Both the position numbers and the translations under genes were made by a program. A stretch of DNA of 64,000 nt. Origin: Zygnema cylindricum. Taxonomy: Eukaryota; Streptophyta; Zygnematophyceae; Zygnematales; Zygnemataceae. The notes under the pieces were generated by a model. The model saw only the letters and a list, made by a program, of their open reading frames with translations, was not told where the DNA came from and did not search any database. The stretch lies in the NCBI GenBank assembly GCA_037447655.1, contig JBBHKE010001962.1, positions 1-64,000 of the forward strand. Reading direction: 5' to 3'. How positions within the stretch are numbered: position 1 is the first letter of the stretch; each line of letters opens with the position of its first letter. Below are positions 44,210 through 57,200 of this stretch, piece by piece.

Positions 44210-47200
44210 TCATGGACTCCTTTCAAGCTTTCGTCTCTTCTTATCACTCTCTTCCAATTCCACTCCCACAGCTTGACCTCTCCTCTCACTCTCCTCCCCT
44301 ACTGTCCCCAAACCTCTGGCACCTCTCTCTTCACCCTCTCGCATCGGTGTCCCCACTCGTCCTCCTTCCCCGGCCTCTCCGTCTCTCGCCCCTACCTCTC
44401 CTCCTGTTTTAGTGAGGCTCGAAACTCCAGAACCGTTCCCTTCTTCCCCGTCTCTTGAAACAGCTCCCGGAGCCTCTCTCGTCCCTCTCATTTCTTGAAG
44501 AGTTTTTAAGGCCGCAAGAGTACTGCGATAAATACAAGCGACATCTTCACCTCGGGGGAGAACCAGTTCTTCTTCTTCCGCCACCTGGCGAGCTACCTGG
44601 GAACTGCTTCCACTGTCCTCGGTTGCTAAACCCTGAAAAACCGTTAAGAAACCATTTAAAAACCGTTTAGAAACAGTTCAAACATAAAATATCAGGCAGT
44701 GTCAATAAAATACAAAGGGAGGCGAATGAAAAAGAGAAAAACAGAGGGAGAAGGGGGGAGAGGGAGGGGGAGGGGAAGAGGGAGAGGGAGAGATTGAGGG
44801 AAAGAGGGAATTATACCACATCTGTTGGTGCATTTCTCGCCACATCATTGTCTCCAAAACTTCCTCCCTGTGGTTCTTCTGCCGATGCCTGGCCCTCCAC
44901 ATCTGATGGGGGAGGAAAGACAAGTTGTAATTTTTCTTCACATTCCCGAACTAGTTTCCCGAGCAGTTCCGTTGTATAAAATGGTTGATGAAGAACAGTT
45001 TGAATGAACGGAAGGCGCAACAATGTCCCCATGCGTTTGTCGTGCTTCTTCAGAATCTTTACAAGACCTGAAATGATAAAAAGTACAAAATTGGTATAAG
45101 AAAACAACAAGAAAAAAAATGACTTGCAAAAGAGAGCAGAAATGCCATACTTTTTTCTGTTTGTAGTCACTGTGACTACAAACAGGAGAATTATTGGACT
45201 CCCCAATGCTGAAGTCATCCGAGAGTCCCTCCTTGAGAACAAAATATATTCATTGATTTCACTCTAATAAAGAACATTGGCTTTATATAGATGCAAAATC
45301 TGGAAAAAGATAAATTTTAGGGCTGTATTCTGCTAAATCCAGTATTTACCCATATAGTTTAGTGAGCTGTAGTTTTCCAACAGAACCATCTCTCCATGGA
45401 ACGAGACAATCTCTTGACGAATTGCCATTATTTCCTCTGTACATTCCGTTCCACGAAACACTAACCTCCCTCCACTCTCCACAGAGACAGCATCAATCCT
45501 CTCCTTCAATTCCTGCAACAATCGAACATCTCAAGTCAGCAATAACTAATGATTCATGGGAAATAGGAAAATTAACACATGGGTAACCCTCAGTAGATTT
45601 ACTCATAACTAGTTGTACCCACCCTCTTTATTTCTTGTAAACCATATGTGCAATGACATCCAGTCAACTATGGAACCAATCAGGTGGAAAAGAAAAGATA
45701 TGAAACGAATAATCAAACGCATTCTCTGGGAATTTTGAATCCACTATTAGGGTTTTGTAGAGAGGATGTAAGTACCAGAGCTTGAAAAGACAAAAGCATT
45801 TTTAAGATCAGGGAAAAAAAAAAACATCCGCATCATGTGGACAGTCAGAGAGTGAAACAATTCCTCAGTGACTCAATATCGGAAAGAAAATAAAACAAAA
45901 AAACATCCATAGTAGTTACTCCTTTCAAACATTTGATGAACCAATTTCAGTAAGTGAAGGAAGGAAATCCACGAGATGTAAGAAAATAAAAAAGTGATAA
46001 GCGTATGCAGTAAAATTAGCAATTGAAGTGTTTTTACACCAGCAAATAATATTTAGTGTAATACTTCATACATAATATTCAACTGTAATACTGTAGCTTC
46101 CATTATTTTACCCTTGCTAAAATGAGAGCTTCTAAAAAGCAATACTTTTTCAGCCAAACTAATCTAAACGTGGAGACATAATCTAAGAAGGAGACAATGT
46201 GAGCACATACAAAGTCAAAAAAAAGGATACCTAAAAAAGATACAGACAACATCTGTCAATCTAAAAACTGATTTTTTCAATAAAGACAGCCGAAGATATC
46301 GCAAAGGGGGAAACTTAACAGCTGTCATTCACCAGAAAAATGAAATGCAAAAAGAGGCTTTCGATGGACAACAAGTTAGACAGTATATCAGATAAAAACA
46401 CTATATTTCAAAATTGCAAATGTCACAAAGAATACGACCTGATAAAAAAAAAAAAAAAAGGTTTCAAGCAATCAAACTAAAACCTTAAAAATTAAGATTC
46501 AACGCAAGTATAAATACACCTTACAATTCTTCCGGTTCAAAATCCTCTCTAAACATCCAAAAGCTTTATCTCACCTGCAATCGAATGACGTACTCCTCCT
46601 CTTTCTCGATAAAAAAATTGTTGAATTTCTCCAACTCTCCGTTTAACAGTCGAATAAACTCATCTTCGTCCTTTGTTATTGGACGCCCTGGAGAATCTCT
46701 AAGGGAAAACCTAAACTCTCCAGGAAAAATACCATCCATAACCCAACGTTGTTGAGAATTATCATCGGATAAGGCTGGACTAGAAACCTGAGGAGAAACC
46801 CGAAGCCCTGACACAAAAACTCCATTTGCTGAAATTGGAGCCTCTGGACTTGGACTTGGTGACCTACTACCCTCCTCTTCTTCTCCTCCTCCACCAACAG
46901 AAACCATGGTTCTCCTCTCACCTAGTAATCCTGTGACTTCCTGATCCTCTCCCTCTCCCTCTGCCTGACACTCCCATTCTCCTCCTTTATCTCCTGGCTG
47001 AAATTGCTCTTCCTCCTCATTTCCCTTTAATTCCTCCAAATTCCTTTTCCGATGATGAGGAGAAAGTCTCTTAGATTTCCCCAATATTTGTATTCCTCCT
47101 GGTAAGCCTCCATAGTTGCCACGTGACAGACTGCCACGTGGCGGGCTGGAATCTTCATCCGGACTTGTTGACGCTTCACAAGCAGCTTCCGTAAAACACT

Positions 47201-47315
47201 CGGGGGCAGCTAGAGACTTCAACCGTTTTTTCAATTCCTTATAGGAAAGAAATTGATTTCTCCATTCTGGTAAAGTTTCCTCAATCTGCATTCGAAGACG
47301 CTTGCCAAATTTCAT
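44210..47315 (-). CDS. SPX: SPX-domain phosphate/inositol-pyrophosphate sensor, copy A (4 exons, 525 aa)
   Basis: Minus-strand exons: 47315-46575, 45512-45350, 45067-44817, 44632-44210 (TGA). Phases 0, 1 and 0 join cleanly. SPX proteins bind inositol pyrophosphates and, when charged, block PHR-type MYB factors, restraining the phosphate-starvation response in the nucleus. The domain begins MKFGKRL with SYKELKK (Tyr25, Lys26, Lys29 and Lys30, part of the ligand pocket). It is interrupted by an acidic, low-complexity insert at about residues 45-195. It resumes at [20 protein letters not shown] and ends with [12 protein letters not shown] (302-313), the Lys-rich helix, and [15 protein letters not shown]. 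The tail contains [17 protein letters not shown] (about 418-434), typical of stand-alone plant SPX proteins, and a basic KKRRK near the C-terminus. At 525 aa it is much longer than usual SPX proteins (roughly 250-350), because of the insert and tail. Start chosen at MKFGKR, the canonical SPX N-terminus, not the in-frame ATG 23 codons upstream. Confidence 0.93.
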
Positions 47316-47687
47316 CTTTTCGACAAAATTACAACGAAATCGGCAAAAATAGGTCAACCTAATCAACAAAAATATGTCAAACAAATATGTGCTTGTGATA
47401 TATAATCTATGTAAATCTGTAGATGTGTGAGTGTAGATGTATGTTTTTTAAGACTATGTATATGAGACCTTTGTAAATTCTATAAGGGTTGGAGATTATA
47501 CAGCAAAGATTGTGAATCTGTTTCTTCAATAGTTGTAAGAATGTGAAATGTGACAAGATCTTTGCTTTGAAGTAGTCAACAACGATTCCAACAAAGGAGA
47601 AGTCTTCCCTTCTCTGGTCCAAAATCTTCTCAAGGACGATATTATTACTGATATTTTAATATTCCTCGGTCATGCCAGTGGAATGTC

Positions 47688-47695
47688 GAATATAC
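47688..47695. promoter_or_regulatory. P1BS-like site GAATATAC upstream of SPX copy A
   Basis: It fits the palindromic PHR1-binding consensus GNATATNC and lies about 370 bp upstream of the start codon. Plant SPX genes are known PHR targets, so a feedback loop is plausible. One match in AT-rich DNA can occur by chance. Confidence 0.4.
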
Positions 47696-48747
47696 GGCAC
47701 TACTGTACCTACTTCAAAGAGACCGGAAAAATATGTTGTCCGACATCTTCATTTGAATACAGAAGGGGAATCTGCACCGTGAAAACAGGGAGGCATTTCT
47801 GTTACCAGCCTTCCAAAGGGAATATTCTGCCCCTCACTAAACGTCCAAAACAATGTATTGAAAACGGCAGTTTCCATATTGTTGAAATGTGCACATGGTT
47901 TATCCGTACACTTTGGCAAGGTTTTCGAACTGTAGTTCAAGTGTGCGAAAACGATTTGAGACGATATATGTTGTTGACGAGTACTGTACTGTACTATAAG
48001 CGTAATATATGAGTAGAACACGAGACTGTGACAAAAAGCGTTATTAAGCGTTTTTCCAACAGTTAAACGGTAAACTTGTATCGTCGTGCAACGGTTAGCA
48101 AAGTCACACTGAATGATTGAGGCCATATTTTCGTATTTAATCGATAAATTGTCGCAATAATTTAATAAAACATTTATTCGTATAATATGAAGGTATAAAG
48201 CCCCAACATGCACCAAGGGTTAAGCCCATTGGCTCAGTTTCGCGCTTATTGTAGTTTAGTGAACTGAGAGGGCAGAACTGAGCTCAGGGAATCCCAATGA
48301 AAGGACGTTGTCCAAAACATTTTCGTATGAAAAAATGTTTCGCACTTTATAACCCTGCTCATGTCTACAGTACTTTAGCGTTGCTCGTATCCCCAAAGTC
48401 CAAACACGAATATTCCGTTTTGGCTGATTACGAGTCCTCCATGGAAACCGTTATGTGGAATCGTGAATGTAGTCACATAAGGATGCTTGGTGTGAGAAAC
48501 CATCGACGATTGTAACACATTTCATGCCCGCAAAGTGCAAATCTGCACCGTCCATCGGCGTGCATAACTCGTAAAACGGTGGCAGATCCCAGTTGTGCAT
48601 GTGCACACATTCGTCCAGCTCAGCTGATTGTCAGCATCTGATGGCTACGGAGACACTGGCGGTTCAGGCGCATAGAGATTTGGACACGAATCACAATCTA
48701 TGCATGATTTCACACGGTTCTGTTTGACGATATTTTGACGGTGGATA

Positions 48748-49170
48748 TTATCTATGTACGACTTTATAATAATCACCAGAGTTCCATGCTGGGACACGGC
48801 CACATTTTGACGCATAGTCGAATGCTCTGACTTCCGCCGCCAGAATCTTGGATACGTGGCATACCACGTCGGAATAAAGTACCTTTCGATCACGTGATGG
48901 AATATTCAAATATTCGGATTGTGGCTCTACACCAATGGGAGCAGGATTCTCTATTTCTTCTGATAGTTCGTACATTCCAAGTTCGTGCCACCAATCAGGA
49001 GGCATAAAAGGGTTTAGAACAGAACGTTTATTTGTTACCTTGTCGTACATACTATCAGACAGTTCGCAACATACAGGTTCCAGCTTTTTCATTCCACCGT
49101 TCGTCACCGAAAGAGAAAGCGCGACGTACGAAAGAGGATAAATCGGTAAAAGAACACGTCATGGTTACAA
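48748..49170 (-). pseudogene. Decaying ORF region, unit 1 copy
   Basis: A minus-strand frame of about 119 codons contains MPPDWWHELGMYELS and SDVVCHVSKILAAEVRAF. The unit 2 counterpart has a one-base difference near GGTGGAATG that changes the upstream frame, a second frameshift, and a transposon insertion. The open state in unit 1 and the protein-like conservation suggest a gene lost after or before duplication. Family not recognised. Confidence 0.3.
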
Positions 49171-49270
49171 ACTTACACGAACGTTTTAAACCTTCGCAAA
49201 ATAACTATTGACGCCTTCAACACGTCACGTTTTTACTGTAACAAACATTTAATATTCGCAAAGGATTACC

Positions 49271-49458
49271 GGTACACCGTGAATCGTTATTCGCGTAAAG
49301 GTTTCTTTAGCGTGTAGGAACAATTACCGTTATTTACGCTAATTGAGAATTTGGATTTTTTCAAAAAAAACATACATACTGGATATTTACTTATACCACG
49401 GTAATTATTTTTATACGCTAAAAAAATTTACACGCTAATAACGATTGGCGGTGTAGTG
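49271..49458. mobile_element. Chimeric, fold-back MITE remnant at the duplication junction, copy F
   Basis: The right part (49395-49458) is identical in layout to the right end of copy E. The left part (GTACACCGTGAATCG to about 49380) matches the same right end of the family in inverted orientation. The element therefore consists of two right halves facing each other. Confidence 0.75.
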
Positions 49459-50010
49459 TTTTTTGGTGCATTTCTTGATTGTTTAGCTGTTAATTGCTGA
49501 CAGCATCATTGAAAGCTTCTACTTTGACTTCGGTTTGTCTTTTGTACAGCATGGAATTTTGACGTTTCAATGTGGATAACCGGTACACGCGTCATACTGA
49601 TTTTGTGACGCGTATCTAACTATCTACAGCGTTTTTTATGTTTTTTAATCTGCCCTTTTGGCTGGCGCTCGTTTCGAGGTGGAAAATGCCATTTGGAATT
49701 GTACTCTCGGGAAAACTGTTATAGTCGTCGTACGGCATAAATCGCTAGACCGTAAAATAAATCTGAATGGGAACATGAAAATCAACCCTAATAATGGAAT
49801 GCAAATGGTGACGGCGACTCACGGAATTGCTTTGACAGTGATGGTCCTGCAGTTACAGTACAGTACCGTACAGTACAGGAGCTTTATTTGCAACATTGAA
49901 CTTTTGGAGCGCCAGCTTCTTCTAGCAGCTTCAAACCTTTATTTTTCAGCTTTCTTTCTGAATATTCACTATTTTAATTAATTCCGAAACCAACTCTTTT
50001 ACGTAACAAT

Positions 50011-50277
50011 ATGGCAGGCAGTTCCTCTCAGACTTGTGATGTTCTTCTGTTCAAATCTTCTCCTGTAAATATTGAAACAGATAGAGAGGAGATTAGAGGA
50101 CGTCTCCAGGCTCTCTCACAATCTCCTTGTTCTTCACCAGGCTCGAGTCCTCCTATTTCCTCTGCAGATAATCTGGATGATTTTAGAGCTAAATTAATAG
50201 ATATCTCCAAAAAATATCCAGGTGACCGAAAACCAGTTATTTCTGAAAACCGGAACGAAAATTTGAACATTTCCTGA
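50011..50277 (+). CDS. Small hypothetical protein, unit 2 copy (88 aa)
   Basis: Duplicate of the ORF at 40311-40577 with the same start context and length. It differs only in the last ten codons (ENRNENLNIS against ENFKENLNSS). No recognised domain. Confidence 0.5.
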   Translation: MAGSSSQTCDVLLFKSSPVNIETDREEIRGRLQALSQSPCSSPGSSPPISSADNLDDFRAKLIDISKKYPGDRKPVISENRNENLNIS

Positions 50278-50579
50278 GCTTAAGTCCATTAATCCGGTAA
50301 AAGTGGAGATATCCAATGGATAATCTGTGAGCGATAGGTTTACAAGGAATATATTGCGGTTGACTTTTGTTGTATTTTTATCGGACTTCTCCTTTCACAA
50401 AAAAGTCAAACTGATAATATCGACCTGTTACAACGATGTCAACTGTCTGTCCAAAAGTTTAGTTTTTTGTGTTTTGGAGGATGTAAATGAAGGAGGAAGG
50501 CAATTTAAAGAAAGACAGGTTGGTAAGAGTCTGGAATTGCCTCTGGATTTTTGAAGAGTAAACGATTTTCTGCAGGATG

Positions 50580-50672
50580 TATGTTGAAATAGTCAGTTTT
50601 TACAGATTTCTATGTCGAGATAGTCAGTTTTTACAGGTTTTTTTGTTGAGATAGTCAGTGTTTTCGGATTTC
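50580..50672 (+). repeat. 31-bp minisatellite, unit 2 (about 3 units)
   Basis: Two good units and one diverged unit of the array that has about six units in unit 1. Confidence 0.85.
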
Positions 50673-52082
50673 TATGTTGTCACAGCTTTCAGTTATGCTG
50701 TTTTGTAAATGGCAGTAGTGAGGCAGAATGAGAGTTTCTTGTACATCTGAATATAGTTCACTGTGAGGCAGTTTGTTCATAATAGATATACTGCCGCATT
50801 ACAGTATTTGCGTTTTGACCAATGTAGACTTGGAATATTCTTCGTTTCTCGAGGGAAAATTAATGTTTGTTGAGGAAAATTAGGTGTCTGGTTTGATTTT
50901 GTTCAGAGGTTTGTGCTCTGAAAAGAGTTTGTTGTTTAGTTTTCTTAAAGGAGGCTACTGTTAAAACTTGGGAGATGAGACGAAGACAGTGATGAATTGG
51001 TCTCCTACTTTTTGTTTTTCCTCTAGTGTTTGAACATTGTGACAAAAGGCATAATCATATAGTGGAATTTTACTTGTAATGTTGTTTTTAAAATAAATGT
51101 TGGTCCTTTTTGTAACTCTATTTTTTGTTCTTTGTTGTGAATAGTGGCATGATACTTTGGTATATTAAAGTGATGAAATGACATAGTTTGCCTCGTGGTT
51201 AAAATGCACGAAAGCAGTTGGAAATGCTATATTTGGTTAACTCGAATAATTCGTCTTATTTCTGTCAATACGTGTTTTGTACAGTTCACCACATATAGCG
51301 TTTTCAAATGTTTTTGCCCATTGTCCTATGATTCCCCATTGAAATTGACGAGAAAAATAGCTGCTTCTGTATTCTGTTGTGCTTCACATTGATTTTTGTG
51401 TGAATGTAAAAAATAATTACATCTCTATTAATTTGATTGTCCTCGCAATCAAATAATTTGATTTGTGTTCCACTGAAAATTCAGTGAGGATCAGTGAACA
51501 GTCCACAATTTCAATTGAGCTGTAGCCTTTTTTTAAAGTAATTTACCTGCTGTTACATCTCTAACCATACCGTGTGCTGTTGCATCTTGAACCAGGTATT
51601 GACTATGATAAAAAATATTTAGGTTTCTGGCATGCAATAACATAGTCACTCGATATGTAACTGCGATTTATTTTTAACATTTACGTATTGTTCTTATCTT
51701 TCCTTAACCTGACAATGTATGACGACTGTCGGATATAGAAAACGAATGGGGATTATGACAGTGCCGATATATTATGCTGATGAATGCAGTGCCTAAGGTT
51801 TCAGATAAGACTTTCATATCAATAATCTCTCTTGGCCGTTGCATATTTCTCAATTATAACCGAAACACGACTTATTGAAAAAGCGCGATGGTAAACTATC
51901 TGTGGAAACCAAAAGGAAAACACATACACACAGGATAAATTAAAAAGCAAGATGGTAAACCATCTGGCTCCGGGGGTACAAAAGGGTTTGGCATGGCCAA
52001 AACTGAAAAACTATAAGCAACCAAAAAAAGAGAAAGCAACGAGAACACATTAAAAAAAAAAAAAAAAAAAAAAAACGCAGGA

Positions 52083-52826
52083 AATATTAAAATGCACGAT
52101 GGTAAACCATCTGAGTCTGGGGGTACAAAAGGGGTGGCATGGCCGAAACTGAAAAACTACCAGCAGGGGAATAAAATAACCGCACAACAAAAACAAAAAC
52201 AAAAACAAACAAAAATGGACCCAAACTCAAAATGAACAGCACGCCAACTCACTAAACCAAAACTTCAAGCCGAACCCCAACTCAATTAAATGTCTACGAA
52301 AAGCAACCCGATAAGGCCCCCTACCCCGGGGGAGCACGTTAAGGGAGTTCTGGAACACGTCGACGGTCCATAATCGCAATAGTCGATCGAGGAGAATAGA
52401 AGCCTGCACTTGCTGTAAAGCCACAGATAACCGCTGACTATAAAAAGGACCGAAGGAAGGCTCACAAGTCCTCGTCGCTCGGGGGGAGGGGGGAGGGGGG
52501 AGGGGGGAGGGGGGAGGGGGAGGGGGAGGGGGAGGGAGAGGAGGAGGCTTATTTTTATAATCACGTAAATAAACGTTTGAGTTGCATGGAGGAACCACCT
52601 CTGTTAGCTTTTTTCTTTGATGTTTTATTTGTTGGGTTTTTGCTTTTTTGGGTGTTTTCAACTTCCCTGCCATCCTTTCGTATTTTCGTAGTTTTGGCCT
52701 TGAATTTCCCTTCTGTTTATTCCCTTGTTATGTGGTTTTTCAGTTTTAGCAATGCTACTTCCTTTTGTTCTTATAGACTCAGATGGTTTACCATCGCGCT
52801 TTTTAATAAAGTCGGCAAAAATATTA
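52083..52826. mobile_element. Inverted-repeat element with GATGGTAAACCATC termini (unit 2)
   Basis: The left end ATTAAAATGCACGATGGTAA continuing through CCATCTGAGTCT is the inverse of the right end, from AGACTCAGATGGTTTACCATC to CGCTTTTTAATAAAG at about 52779-52815. The terminal repeat is about 35 bp. Further left-end copies precede it at about 51888 and 51944. The interior has an expanded GGGGGA microsatellite (52482-52545). Superfamily unknown; possibly Mutator-like or fold-back. Confidence 0.55.
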
Positions 52827-54266
52827 TTTCTTGTATTGGTGGACAATGATACTTCATCGTCCACATTCGATGAAAATTGAAGTTTAAACCTCAACCTGCT
52901 CGTTTAGGTTTTCATACTAAGTTCTTTTCATTCAGACCTAAGATTTCTTATGGCGCAATTTGAATCCCATGATACAATCCTCCAGGAACACAAGGACACA
53001 ATTAAAACATTTGTTTTCATTGTGACACGTGTGACGGGATAAAATTCAAAAACCAAACCAACAACAACACCGAAAAGACCCGACAACCAGAAAAACATCA
53101 AATACAGTCACAAGATCAAATGTAATTGTCAGATTAATTGTATATTTGAATCTATATCCAAGTCGAAGGAACAGAGAACATTAAAGGAACTGAGTACATC
53201 AACTATCCTACAAATACACCAAGCATAACTTTCAAGCTGAAGTGAAAGCATTATTCTTTGTCACTATCCTAAAGTGAATTTTACAGTTTGTACATGCTAG
53301 CAAACCCTAATTTATACCAGCCTATAAAACCAGAAACCCTGTTTCAAAGAATAACTACCAGAAACTTCCATCATACTCCCAGATAATACCCAGAGAATAT
53401 GATATTTGTACTTCTGTTCTCAACTGGATCACTAAGTCCCAGAACAGTCGCAAATCACGGGTTATGATTATATATTCATATAGATTATAAAAGAGATGAG
53501 CTGTGATATATGGCATGTCGTAAGAAACGAAAAAGCAGATTTCTGTTCTCTGCTAAGAGTTAACAAATTTCCCATACCTCGATCCAAAAAAAGCCTCACA
53601 GAAAACACACTCTCTAGACATTTTTTCTAATTTTTGACATGAAAGACCCAAAATTCTCCTACTTTATTTAAGCATCTTGACACAATATAAGTCTCAGTTT
53701 ACTCCCTTAATGTCTTACTCGAGTTTACGACTTAGTCAATACCTCGACTTAGTAGATTTCATCTGACTCAGCCTCCAGTTAAACCCTAAAAAATGAACAA
53801 GACAGCCTATGACAGAATAAAAAGTCAAAAGAAAAAAGTCAAAAAGAAACAAATTCACTTCTGAACTCTGCTCGCCGAAAGGGCTCCATTGTCACTGGAA
53901 ACCGAAAATCGGAAATCAAAACTCAGTATAGAGTAGATTCCTACTGTTAAAAATGACAAACAAAACATGAAAAGGAAGCTACAAAAACAAACGATATCAT
54001 CCGATAAATGTTATCCACTACAGTATTGTAGCTTCCTAGAGTTTATCTTGTTGTTTGTTTTAAGACCAGAAATCGATTCTCTACCGAGGCAGCAAGTTTT
54101 TAGCACATATACGCACAAAATCCCTCAAGATTTTGCGATACTTCATTTTGTTTTAAGGGATTCAATAAACGTTATTTTACCGAATCACACAGCATGCATA
54201 TCTCTACCGCAAATATTTGAAAATCTAATTCCCTCTCCCTCTCTCTCCCTCCTCGATCCTCCATCG

Positions 54267-57200
54267 TCATGGACTCCTTTCAAGCTTTCGTCTCTTCTTA
54301 TCACTCTCTTCCAATTCCACTCCCACAGCTTGACCTCTCCTCTCACTCTCCTCCCCTACTGTCCCCAAACCTCTGGCACCTCTCTCTTCACCCTCTCGCA
54401 TCGGTGTCCCCACTCGTCCTCCTTCCCCGGCCTCTCCGTCTCTCGCCCCTACCTCTCCTCCTGTTTTAGTGAGGCTCGAAACTCCAGAACCGTTCCCTTC
54501 TTCCCCGTCTCTTGAAACAGCTCCCGGAGCCTCTCTCGTCCCTCTCATTTCTTGAAGAGTTTTTAAGGCCGCAAGAGTACTGCGATAAATACAAGCGACA
54601 TCTTCACCTCGGGGGAGAACCAGTTCTTCTTCTTCCGCCACCTGGCGAGCTACTTGGGAACTGCTTCCACTGTCCTCGGTTGCTAAACCCTGAAAAACCG
54701 TTAAGAAACCATTTAAAAACCGTTTAGAAACAGTTCAAACATAAAATATCAGGCAAGGTCAATAAAATACAAAGGGAGGCGAATGAAAAAGAGAAAAACA
54801 GAGGGAGAAGGGGGGAGAGGGAGGGGGAGGGGAAGAGGGAGAGGGAGAGGGGGAGGGAGGAGAGATTGAGGGAAAGAGGGAATTATACCGCATCTGTTGG
54901 TGCATTTCTCGCCACATCATTGTCTCCAAAACTTCCTCCCTGTGGTTCTTCTGCCGATGCCTGGCCCTCCACATCTGATGGGGGAGGAAAGACAAGTTGT
55001 AATTTTTCTTCACATTCCCGAACTAGTTTCCCGAGCAGTTCCGTTGTATAGAACGGTTGATGAAGGACAGTTTGAATGAATGGAAGGCGCAACAATGTCC
55101 CCATGCGTTTGTCGTGCTTCTTCAGAATCTTTACAAGACCTGAAATGATAAAAAGTACAAAATTGGTATAAGAAAACAACAAGAAAAAAAATGACTTGCA
55201 AAAGAGAGCAGAAATGCCATACTTTTTTCTGTTTGTAGTCACTGTGACTACAAACAGGAGAATTATTGGACTCCCCAATGCTGAAGTCATCCGAGAGTCC
55301 CTCCTTGAGAACAAAATATATTCATTGATTTCACTCTAATAAAGAACATTGGCTTTATATAGATGCAAAATCTGGAAAAAGATAAATTTTAGGGCTGTAT
55401 TCTGCTAAATACAGTATTTACCCATATAGTTTAGTGAGCTGTAGTTTTCCAACAGAACCATCTCTCCATGGAACGAGACAATCTCTTGACGAATTGCCAT
55501 TATTTCCTCTGTACATTCCGTTCCACGAAACACTAACCTCCCTCCACTCTCCACAGAGACAGCATCAATCCTCTCCTTCAATTCCTGCAACAATCGAACA
55601 TCTCAAGTCAGCAATAACTAATGATTCATGGGAATTAGGAAAATCAACACATGGGTAACCCTCAGTAGATTTACTCATAACTAGTTGTACCCACCCTCTT
55701 TATTTCTTGTATGCCATATGTGCAATGACATCCAGTCAACTATGGAACCAATCAGGTGGAAAAGAAAAGATATGAAACGAATAATCAAACGCATTCTCTG
55801 GGAATTTTGAATCCACTATTAGGGTTTTGTAGAGAGGATGTAAGTACCAGAGCTTGAAAAGACAAAAGCATTTTTAAGATCAGGGAAAAAAAAAAACATC
55901 CGCATCATGTGGACAGTCAGAGAGTGAAACAATTCCTCAGTGACTCAATATCGGAAAGAAAATAAAACAAAAAAACATCCATAGTAGTTACTCCTTTCAA
56001 ACATTTGATGAACCAATTTCAGTAAGTGAAGGAAGGAAATCCACGAGATGTAAGAAAATAAAAAAGTGATAAGCGTATGCAGTAAAATTAGCAATTGAAG
56101 TGTTTTTACACCAGCAAATAATATCTAGTGTAATACTTCAAAAACAATATTCAACTGTAATACTGAAACTTCGATTATTTTACCCTTGCTAAAATGAGAG
56201 CTTCTAAAAAGCAATACTTTTTCAGCCAAACTAATCTAAACGTGGAGACGTAATCCAAGAAGGAGACAATGTGAGCACATACAAAGTCAAAAAAAAGGAT
56301 ACCTAAAAAAGATACAGACAACATCTGTCAATCTAAAAATTGATTTTTTCAATAAAGACAGCCGAAGATATCGCAAAGGGGGAAACTTAACAGCTGTCAT
56401 TCACCAGAAAAATGAAATGCAAAAAGAGGCTTTCGATGGACAACAAGTTAGACAGTATATCAGATAAAAACACTATATTTCAAAATTGCAAATGTCACAA
56501 AGAATACGACCTGATAAAAAAAAAAAAAAAAGGTTTCAAGCAATCAAACTAAAACCTTAAAAATTAAGATTCAACGCAAGTATAAATACACCTTACAATT
56601 CTTCCGGTTCAAAATCCTCTCTAAACATCCAAAAGCTTTATCTCACCTGCAATCGAATGACGTACTCCTCCTCTTTCTCGATAAAAAAATTGTTGAATTT
56701 CTCCAACTCTCCGTTTAACAGTCGAATAAACTCATCTTCGTCCTTTGTTATTGGACGCCCTGGAGAATCTCTAAGGGAAAACCTAAACTCTCCAGGAAAA
56801 ATACCATCCATAACCCAACGTTGTTGTGAATTATCATCGGATAAGGCTGGACTAGAAACCTGAGGAGAAACCCGAAGCACTGACACAAAAACTCCATTTG
56901 CTGAAATTGGAGCCTCTGGACTTGGACTTGGTGACCTACTACCCTCCTCTTCTTCTCCTCCTCCACTAACAGAAACCATGGTTCTCCTCTCACCTAGTAA
57001 TCCTGTGACTTCCTGATCCTCTCCCTCTCCCTCTGCCTGACACTCCCATTCTCCTCCTTTATCTCCTGGCTGAAATTGCTCTTCCTCCTCATATCCCTTT
57101 ATTTCCTCCAAACTCCTTTTCCGATAATGAGGAGAAAGTCTCTTAGATTTCCCCAATATTTGTATTCCTCCTGGTAAGCCTCCATTGCTGCCACGTGACA

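Larger units (their letters stand above)
39704..49272 (+). repeat. Tandem segmental duplication, unit 1 (about 9.6 kb)
   Basis: Colinear with 49395-60035. It contains, in order, the right part of MITE E, an 88-aa ORF, a 31-bp minisatellite, a decayed inverted-repeat element, the SPX gene and a decayed ORF region. Both units end at GCAAAGGATTACCGG. Between genes (41065-42235, 42776-44209 and 47316-48747) I see only AT-rich sequence preserved between the units, with GA and G-rich microsatellites at about 42709-42736 and 44745-44800. Confidence 0.92.

Noticed and set aside
44212-44412. Plus-strand ORFs over the SPX exons (also 44455-44670, 54269-54469)
   Set aside because: Shadows of the minus-strand SPX coding sequence.
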